64,000 nucleotides of DNA, taken from NCBI GenBank assembly GCA_013177795.1, contig JABLXY010000002.1:372001-436000 (forward strand), given 5' to 3'. This DNA is from Syntrophaceae bacterium. GTDB lineage: Bacteria > Desulfobacterota > Syntrophia > Syntrophales > UBA2192. The notes under the pieces are model-generated. The model worked only from the letters and a program-made list of their open reading frames with translations, did not search any database and had not been told where the DNA came from. Within the stretch, counting starts at the first letter, position 1. Every line of letters begins with the position of its first letter. The position numbers and the translations under genes were made by a program. Of this stretch, positions 35,237 through 41,288 are shown in pieces.

Positions 35237-36220
35237 ATGAAGAGAATGCTCGGGGGGGTGATGCTTGCCGTTGCGCTGGCCTTCGCGGCGACTGTCGCGT
35301 ACGCCCAGGACATGGGGATCGTAACGGGGAGCAAGAGGGGCACCTACTATCAATTCGGGCTCAACATGTCCGAGCTGGTCAAGAAGCAGGGGGTGCGGCT
35401 GAGGGTGGACGAGTCTCAAGGCTCTGTGCAGAACGTTTTCGCCGTCTACAAGGCCCCCGACACACAGATGGGGATCGTGCAGTCGGACGTCCTGGCCTTT
35501 GTGGCCAAGATCCAGACGGACCCCGTTCTCCAGCGGATCGCGGCGAAGACCAAGATGGTCTTTCCCTTTTACAATGAAGAGGTGCACCTCCTGGCCAACG
35601 CGGAGGTGAAGGACTTCGACGACCTGAGCGGCAAGATCGTCGCCATCGGGGAGGAGGGCAGCGGGATCTATCTGACCTCGCGCCTGCTGTTCGAGGCCTC
35701 CGGCGTGAAGCCGCGCGACATGCTTGCGGTGGGGCCCGTGGACGCCCTGGCCCTGCTGAAAAAGGGGGACATCGACGCCCTGTTCTACGTGGCGGGCATT
35801 CCGGTGAAGCTGTTCACGGAGGACGTGACCGCCGAGGACAAGCTCTCCCTGGTGCCGATCACGAACAAGAACATCCTCGAGTTCTACCCGGCCGTGCAGA
35901 TCCCCGCGAACACCTATCCCTGGCAGCCGCAGGCGGTCAGCACCGTCGCCGTGAAGGCCGTCCTCATCTCCTACGACTTCCGTGGGTCCAACTGCGACAA
36001 TGTCGGCAAGGTCGCCAAGATCGTCTACGACAACCTCGACTGGCTGAGGGCGAACGGCCACCCGAAGTGGAAGACCGTCGACCTCAACGCGCCGCTGAAG
36101 GGGTGGGAGCAGTACGACTGCGTCACGAAGGTGATTCAGCCGGCCAGGCGCAAGGCGCCCGAGAAGCCCCGCACCGTCAACCCCGTTTTGGATGCGATCA
36201 AGAAGATGTTCTCGGAGTAG
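35237..36220 (+). CDS. TAXI-family TRAP solute-binding protein, no permease nearby
   Basis: 327 residues. ATG 35237 is chosen because the GGAGGAGAAGGG tract lies just before it, inside the alternative start at 35222. A Sec signal peptide occupies about residues 1-24 (cleavage after AYA). The mature protein has TAXI hallmarks: IVTGSKRGTYYQFGLNMSELVKK, LRVDESQGSVQNVFAVYKAPDTQMGIVQSDVL and IVAIGEEGSGIYLTSRLLFEASGV. TAXI proteins bind small carboxylates and deliver them to a fused TRAP permease, but no DctQM gene is adjacent. The ExeA-like ATPase follows closely, so it may act as a sensor rather than for transport. Confidence 0.88.
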   Translation: MKRMLGGVMLAVALAFAATVAYAQDMGIVTGSKRGTYYQFGLNMSELVKKQGVRLRVDESQGSVQNVFAVYKAPDTQMGIVQSDVLAFVAKIQTDPVLQRIAAKTKMVFPFYNEEVHLLANAEVKDFDDLSGKIVAIGEEGSGIYLTSRLLFEASGVKPRDMLAVGPVDALALLKKGDIDALFYVAGIPVKLFTEDVTAEDKLSLVPITNKNILEFYPAVQIPANTYPWQPQAVSTVAVKAVLISYDFRGSNCDNVGKVAKIVYDNLDWLRANGHPKWKTVDLNAPLKGWEQYDCVTKVIQPARRKAPEKPRTVNPVLDAIKKMFSE

Positions 36221-36304
36221 CAGGTGCCGCAGCAGATGAAAGCCAGGGCCAGACAGGGGAGAGACTCCCTCCGCGGGCGCGATCCCGCGAGGCTGTGGTC
36301 CGTC

Positions 36305-37735
36305 ATGTACCCGGCCCACTTCAGGATGACCGAAAACCCCTTTGCGGCCGACACCGACCCGAAGTTTCTCTGGCTCGGCGGCAGGCGCAGGGAGATCCTG
36401 TCCGACCTGGTACGGGGGATTCTCGACGGGGCGAGGGTGCACGTGGTGCTGGGCGCCCACGGGACGGGGAAGACCCTGCTGGCCCAGGCCGTGGTCGATG
36501 AACTCGGCGACAGGGTGCTGGCCGCCGTCGTCCCCTTTGCGGAGTACAAGGGGATCGATTTCCTGAAGCTCGTCGAGCGGGCCTTCGGGATCGGGGCGGA
36601 TCCGGGAGGGCGTGAATCATTCACCGACCGCTTCTCGGAGTTCCTGCGCCGTACCGGCGCATCGGGGAGGCCCGCGGTGCTGATCGTGGACGATGCCCAC
36701 AGGATGAACGGTGCCGGGCTGCGCGAGCTGTCCCGGATCTCCGGGCTCTCGGAGAACGGCGCGCCGCTTCTGCAGCTTGTCTTTTTCGGTGAAAACCGCT
36801 TTCGCGACCTGTTGAACGACGAGGCCAACCGGGGGCTTTTCGAGAGCGCCGGCGTGAGGCTCTCGCTCGATGCCCTGACGCGGGACGAGACCGCGCAGTA
36901 CATCCGTCACCGTCTCCGGGTGACCCAGTGCGAACGGGAGCTGTTCACGTCCGATGCGGTCGAGGAGATCTTCACGTACTCGAAAGGGATTCCCGGCCTG
37001 ATCAACCGGGCCTGCGAGGCCGCCCTGTCCCGGGCCTTCTACCTGGGGGAGCAGCTCGTCCCGCAGGACACGGTGCGGGAGGCCCTGAAGCTGATGCCGG
37101 CGGAGAAAGCGGCGATTGCCGCGCCCGCGGGGAATCTATCGTTCGAAATGGCCGCAGCGGGCGGTCCAGAGAAAAAAGATGAAGAAGCGGACGACGAGGA
37201 CGAGCCGGGAATCCCCGCCGGGCAGGTGCGGCGGCACAACCGCAGCTGGGTCGCCTATGCGGTCCTCGGGGGCCTGCTCATCGTCCTGATTGCCGTCGTC
37301 TCGATTGTGCTGAAGGGCCGATCGCCCGCGCCCCCCCCGGCCGCGGAGATGAAGAAACCCGTCGCTTCCCCTCCCGCCGACAAGGCCACAACACCAGCCG
37401 TTGCGGGTCAGATCCCGGGCCCGCCGGTAGGCAAGACGCAGCCTGCCTTGTCCTCCGGGGAGGAGCCGGGCCGGACGGCGGAGGTCCGCGGGGAAAGGAG
37501 GACGGCCAGGCAGGCGGCCGCGAAGCCGGCCGCGGAACGGGTTAGGCGTGCGTCTGCAAAAGGGCCAAGCCGTTCGGCTGCCGGGGCTCCCTCCCCGGCA
37601 GAGGAACGGGGAAGCGCCCCTGCCGCGGACCGGGCGGGTGCGGCGGTCCAGGAGCCCCCGGGACAGCCGCCGCAGCAGGTCGAGTCGGGGGAGGTCATCG
37701 ACTGGCTGCTCAAGAGGCGGGCCGGGCAGAAGTGA
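36305..37735 (+). CDS. ExeA/GspA-like AAA ATPase with membrane anchor
   Basis: 476 residues from ATG 36305. The start is chosen because the protein then opens MYPAHFRMTENPFAADTDPKFLWLG, the ExeA family N-terminus; GTG 36224 and ATG 36236 are in-frame alternatives. Core motifs: Walker A GAHGTGKTLLAQA (about 52-64), Walker B VLIVDDAHRMN (about 125-135) and the winged ending ELFTSDAVEEIFTYSKGIPGLINRACEAAL. A single membrane helix (about 315-337) leads to a Pro/Ala/Arg-rich periplasmic tail of about 130 residues. ExeA with ExeB helps insert secretins through peptidoglycan; a similar role for CpaC is plausible. The tail lacks the PG_binding domain I would expect. Confidence 0.82.
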   Translation: MYPAHFRMTENPFAADTDPKFLWLGGRRREILSDLVRGILDGARVHVVLGAHGTGKTLLAQAVVDELGDRVLAAVVPFAEYKGIDFLKLVERAFGIGADPGGRESFTDRFSEFLRRTGASGRPAVLIVDDAHRMNGAGLRELSRISGLSENGAPLLQLVFFGENRFRDLLNDEANRGLFESAGVRLSLDALTRDETAQYIRHRLRVTQCERELFTSDAVEEIFTYSKGIPGLINRACEAALSRAFYLGEQLVPQDTVREALKLMPAEKAAIAAPAGNLSFEMAAAGGPEKKDEEADDEDEPGIPAGQVRRHNRSWVAYAVLGGLLIVLIAVVSIVLKGRSPAPPPAAEMKKPVASPPADKATTPAVAGQIPGPPVGKTQPALSSGEEPGRTAEVRGERRTARQAAAKPAAERVRRASAKGPSRSAAGAPSPAEERGSAPAADRAGAAVQEPPGQPPQQVESGEVIDWLLKRRAGQK

Positions 37736-37767
37736 GGCGCCGGCCTGCGGCCGTATATCCGATAACC

Positions 37768-37796
37768 TTGACATTCTCCATTCCCTCCGTTATTTT
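37768..37796 (+). promoter_or_regulatory. Sigma-70 promoter for tRNA-Sec
   Basis: TTGACA (37768-37773) is followed after exactly 17 bases by TATTTT (37791-37796), ten bases before the tRNA 5' end. The spacing and the perfect -35 box support a dedicated promoter. Confidence 0.8.
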
Positions 37797-37805
37797 AACG
37801 CCCTC

Positions 37806-37903
37806 GGAAGTGCGCAGGTCACTGGTGGGCCTCCTGGACTTCAAATCCAGTGTGGGGGGCTGATACCCTCCCAGGTGGGTTCGATTCCCATGCACTTCCG
37901 CCA
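37806..37903 (+). tRNA. selC: Selenocysteine tRNA (tRNA-Sec, UCA anticodon)
   Basis: The acceptor stem is 8 bp (GGAAGTGC 37806-37813 with GCACTTCC 37892-37899), as in bacterial tRNA-Sec. The anticodon arm reads CTGGA-CTTCAAA-TCCAG with UCA in the loop. A long variable arm (GGGGGGC...CCTCCC) and a GTGGGTTCGATTCCCAT T-arm follow, then discriminator G and an encoded CCA (37901-37903). It charges with serine, is converted to selenocysteyl-tRNA by SelA and reads UGA codons with SECIS elements. The sel genes are not in the window. Between a consensus promoter and an intrinsic terminator, it appears to be a single-gene unit. Confidence 0.96.
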
Positions 37904-37917
37904 TTTGAACGCAACGG

Positions 37918-37946
37918 CGCTCCGGTTTCCGGCCGGGGCGTTTTTC
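37918..37946 (+). terminator. Intrinsic terminator of tRNA-Sec
   Basis: An 8-bp stem (CGCTCCGG 37918-37925 with CCGGGGCG 37933-37940, one U-G pair) is followed by TTTTTC, 15 bases after the tRNA CCA end. Confidence 0.75.
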
Positions 37947-38141
37947 TGTTCGGGCATCCTGTTTCATTCAGCGCAGCCGACCCCGACGCCGTTCGGTCAT
38001 CGATGGAAGAAGCAGACATTGAAAAATCCTCCCCAGCCTTCCTTTTTCAACGGAGGGAGTTCCATTTCTTCCCTCCCTTTGAAAAGGCGGTCGATGGGCG
38101 ATTTTCTTTGATTCAGCCGATTTGGTTTTAGGAGAAAAGTT

Positions 38142-40460
38142 ATGCAGGACCGCCACGTAGCAAAGATCGCGGACGAACTGGGCCTGGCCCCCGTCCAGGT
38201 GAAGGCCGTCGCCGGCCTGCTCGGCGAGGGGGGCACGGTGCCCTTCATCGCCCGCTACCGCAAGGAGGCCACGGGCTCCCTCGACGAGGTGGCCATCACG
38301 GGCATCCGTGACCGCCTCGAGCAGCTGGCCGAGCTGGACAAGCGCCGTGAGGCCATCCTGAAATCCCTCGAGGAGAGGCAGCTCCTCACGGACGAGCTGA
38401 GGGAAAGGGTGAACGCCGCCGAGACGATGTCCGCCCTCGAGGACATCTACCTGCCCTTCCGGCCCAAGCGCCGCACCCGCGCCACGATTGCCAGGGAGAA
38501 GGGCCTCGAGCCCCTGGCGGCGATCCTCTTTGCGCAGAGCGATGCAACGGACCCCGCCGCCGAGGCGGCCGCCTTCGTTGATGCCGAGAAAGGCGTGGAA
38601 ACCGCAGACGACGCCCTTGCTGGTGCCCGGGACATCATTGCCGAGTGGGTCAACGAGAACCCGGAGGCCCGCGCCAGGATGCGGGACCTCTTCGCCGCGA
38701 AGGGGGTTTTCAGGTCGAAGGTCATCGCCGGCCGCGAGGCCGAGGGTGCAAAGTTCCGCGACTACTTCGCCTGGGAGGAACCCGTCGCCACGGCACCGTC
38801 CCACCGGGTGCTCGCCATGCGCCGCGGCGAGAACGAGAAGGTCCTGACCCTGACGATTGCCCCACCCGAGGAAGAGGCCCTGAAGCTTCTCGAGAATCAG
38901 TTTGTCACGGGACAAGGGCCCGCCTCGGAGCAGGTCCGCGAGGCCGTCCGTGACAGCTACAGGCGCCTGCTTTGTGCGTCGATGGAAACGGAGATCCGCC
39001 TCGAGACGAAGAGACGCGCCGACGAGGCGGCGATCCGCGTTTTCGCCGACAACCTGCGGCAGCTGCTGCTGGCGCCCCCGCTGGGGCAGAAGAACGTCCT
39101 GGCCATCGACCCGGGTTTCCGCACGGGCTGCAAGGTGGTGTGCCTCGACCGGCAGGGCAAGCTCCTGCACAGCGACACGATTTTCCCCCACTTCTCCGAG
39201 GAGGGGAAGGAAAAGGCCGCCGGGACGATCCGCGGGCTTGTCGAACGTTTCTCCATCGAAGCCGTCGCCGTGGGCAACGGCACGGCGGGCCGCGAGACGG
39301 AGGCCTTCGTCCGGGGCTTGGGCCTCTCCGGCGTCCCGGTGATCCTGGTCAACGAGAGCGGCGCCTCGGTCTACTCGGCCTCGCAGGCGGCCCGCGACGA
39401 GTTCCCCGACCAGGATGTCACCGTGCGCGGCGCCGTCTCCATCGGCCGCAGGCTCATGGACCCGCTGGCCGAGCTCGTCAAGATCGACCCCAAGGCGATC
39501 GGCGTGGGGCAGTACCAGCATGACGTCGACCAGGGCGCCCTCAAGCGGAGCCTCGACGACGTCGTGTCGAGCTGCGTCAACGCCGTGGGCGTCGAGGTCA
39601 ATACGGCAAGCCCGCAGCTTCTGACCTACGTTGCGGGCCTCGGTCCCCAGCTGGCCGCCAACATCGTGGCGTACCGAAACGAGCACGGCCCCTTCGCATC
39701 GCGCGAGACCCTGCGCAAGGTCCCCCGCCTCGGCCCCAAGGCCTTCGAGCAGGCGGCGGGCTTCCTGCGCATCCGCGACGGGAAAAACCCGCTCGACGCA
39801 AGCGCCGTCCACCCCGAGAGCTACCCCGTCGTGGAGGCCATGGCGCGCGATCTCGGCTGCTCCGTCGTCGATCTCATGAAGGACGAGTCGAAGCGCAGGG
39901 CCATCGACATCACGAAGTACGTGACCGACAAGACGGGCATCCCGACGCTGAGGGACATCATGGCCGAGCTCGCCAAGCCCGGCCGTGACCCGCGGGAGCG
40001 GTTCGAGGCCGTCGCCTTCACCGAGGGCATCGAGAAGCCGGAGGACCTGCGCCCCGGGATGAGGCTGCCCGGCATCGTGACCAACGTGACGGCCTTCGGG
40101 GCCTTCGTCGACATCGGCGTCCACCAGGACGGGCTCGTCCACATCAGCCGGCTCGCCGACCGCTACGTGTCGGATCCTCACCAGGTCGTGCAGGTGGCCC
40201 AGCGCGTCGAGGTGACCGTCCTCGACGTGGACCTGGAACGCAGGCGGATCTCGCTTTCCATGCAGAAGGGCGCAACGGGGGAGAGGACATCGGCCCCCGC
40301 CGCAACCGTGCCGGGAAAGGGCCCTCGCCCGGATCGCAGGCCGGAAAAGCCTCGGCACGACAAGCCGGGGCGGGAAAAGAAAAAGCCCGAGCCCGCGCCC
40401 TTCAACAACCCCTTCGCCCGGGCCTTCGCAAAAGACAAAAACGGAAAAGACAGGCGGTAG
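38142..40460 (+). CDS. tex: Tex transcription accessory protein
   Basis: 772 residues. Tex is a conserved nucleic-acid-binding protein linked to transcription. Domains in order: N-terminal helical Tex_N (about 1-190: VAKIADELGLAPVQVKAVAGLL), a YqgF-like RNase-H fold (about 320-450: VLAIDPGFRTGCKVVCLD), two helix-hairpin-helix segments (about 490-560: LLTYVAGLGPQLAANIVAYR) and an S1 domain (about 640-710: GIVTNVTAFGAFVDIGVHQDGLVHISRL). The C-terminal 60 residues are Lys/Pro/Arg-rich and low complexity, common in Tex. An AGGAG site precedes the start. A terminator follows after 138 bases. Confidence 0.96.
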   Translation: MQDRHVAKIADELGLAPVQVKAVAGLLGEGGTVPFIARYRKEATGSLDEVAITGIRDRLEQLAELDKRREAILKSLEERQLLTDELRERVNAAETMSALEDIYLPFRPKRRTRATIAREKGLEPLAAILFAQSDATDPAAEAAAFVDAEKGVETADDALAGARDIIAEWVNENPEARARMRDLFAAKGVFRSKVIAGREAEGAKFRDYFAWEEPVATAPSHRVLAMRRGENEKVLTLTIAPPEEEALKLLENQFVTGQGPASEQVREAVRDSYRRLLCASMETEIRLETKRRADEAAIRVFADNLRQLLLAPPLGQKNVLAIDPGFRTGCKVVCLDRQGKLLHSDTIFPHFSEEGKEKAAGTIRGLVERFSIEAVAVGNGTAGRETEAFVRGLGLSGVPVILVNESGASVYSASQAARDEFPDQDVTVRGAVSIGRRLMDPLAELVKIDPKAIGVGQYQHDVDQGALKRSLDDVVSSCVNAVGVEVNTASPQLLTYVAGLGPQLAANIVAYRNEHGPFASRETLRKVPRLGPKAFEQAAGFLRIRDGKNPLDASAVHPESYPVVEAMARDLGCSVVDLMKDESKRRAIDITKYVTDKTGIPTLRDIMAELAKPGRDPRERFEAVAFTEGIEKPEDLRPGMRLPGIVTNVTAFGAFVDIGVHQDGLVHISRLADRYVSDPHQVVQVAQRVEVTVLDVDLERRRISLSMQKGATGERTSAPAATVPGKGPRPDRRPEKPRHDKPGREKKKPEPAPFNNPFARAFAKDKNGKDRR

Positions 40461-40598
40461 AACGACGCACGCAGCCTTGTAAAAGGCCCTTGAATTTTTT
40501 GGGGATTTCACCTAAGAAAACGTTATAGGAAAAGAGCGTTTCGTATCGTCACGGCTTAAACCCTGGCTTTTTGCAAGGAGAGCCATGGACTGATCGTG

Positions 40599-40634
40599 AA
40601 AACCCCGCCTCTTGTGGATGCGCGGGGTTTTTTC
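40599..40634. terminator. Intrinsic terminator after tex
   Basis: A 10-bp perfect stem (AAAACCCCGC 40599-40608 with GCGGGGTTTT 40622-40631) is followed by further T residues. The symmetrical A and T tracts would work on both strands. It lies only 38 bases before the next start, so it could also act as an attenuator in the leader of the small exported gene. Confidence 0.85.
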
Positions 40635-40671
40635 GTCCTTTTTGCTCTCAACCTGTGGAGGGGGTGCTTCG

Positions 40672-41220
40672 ATGAAGTCAGCGGTTCGGCTCAAGACGGG
40701 CGTCCTGATTGCGGCCATCCTGATCCTCTTCTTCGGCTCCGGCGGTGTCGACCCGGTCTTCTGCGATGTGACGAAGGAGCTCAAGAAGCTGAGCGAGGAG
40801 CGTGAGAAGTCCGTGGGCTACGCGAAGATCGCCAAGGTGAGCTTCAAGAAGCAGCCCAAGAAGCTCACCCAGGCCATGCTCTACTACACCGACGCCAAGT
40901 CCATCGGCAACCCCATCATCCAGCAGCTCCAGGCGTCCCTCACCAGCCGCAACATGAAGGAGTCCCAGCTCCGGGAGATGCTCACCGAGGACGTCAAGCG
41001 CCTCGTGACGGTGAACGAGAAGTTCCGCGCCCTGATCGAGTCGGGGGACACGTCCCACAGGGCCCTGCCGGGGCTGGCCGCCGTCGCCGGTATGGCGGGC
41101 CCCATCACGGAGGCCTGCGTGAACCTCTGGAAGGAGTACAAGGACGCCGACAAGAAGAAGGTCGACGCCATGATCGAGGTTCTCGAGGGATACAAGTGGG
41201 AGGATTGGGACAAGATCTAG
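40672..41220 (+). CDS. Small exported helical protein, candidate partner of the caspase-like protein
   Basis: 182 residues. The start at 40672 has GGAGGGGG 7 bases upstream; the frame continues back into the terminator, which is not coding. A signal peptide or anchor covers about residues 1-32 (LIAAILILFFGSGGVDPVFC). The remainder is helical and charged (VTKELKKLSEEREKSVGYAKIAKVSFKKQPKKLTQAM, then LREMLTEDVKRLVTVNEKFRAL), with no named domain. Only 68 bases separate it from the WD40/caspase-like gene in the same direction, suggesting cotranscription. Function unknown. Confidence 0.78.
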   Translation: MKSAVRLKTGVLIAAILILFFGSGGVDPVFCDVTKELKKLSEEREKSVGYAKIAKVSFKKQPKKLTQAMLYYTDAKSIGNPIIQQLQASLTSRNMKESQLREMLTEDVKRLVTVNEKFRALIESGDTSHRALPGLAAVAGMAGPITEACVNLWKEYKDADKKKVDAMIEVLEGYKWEDWDKI

Positions 41221-41288
41221 TCCCCGCCGTTCGGCATGCACCGATTCGCCCCTGATCGTGGAGGCCCCGCACCACGGGGTACCGTGCC

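Noticed and set aside
37968-40511. 847-residue minus-strand frame opposite tex
   Set aside because: Antisense shadow of tex, which has all its domains in order.
40461-40671. Riboswitch upstream of the small exported gene, because a terminator lies just before it
   Set aside because: No known aptamer consensus was recognised; the terminator is adequately explained as the end of tex.
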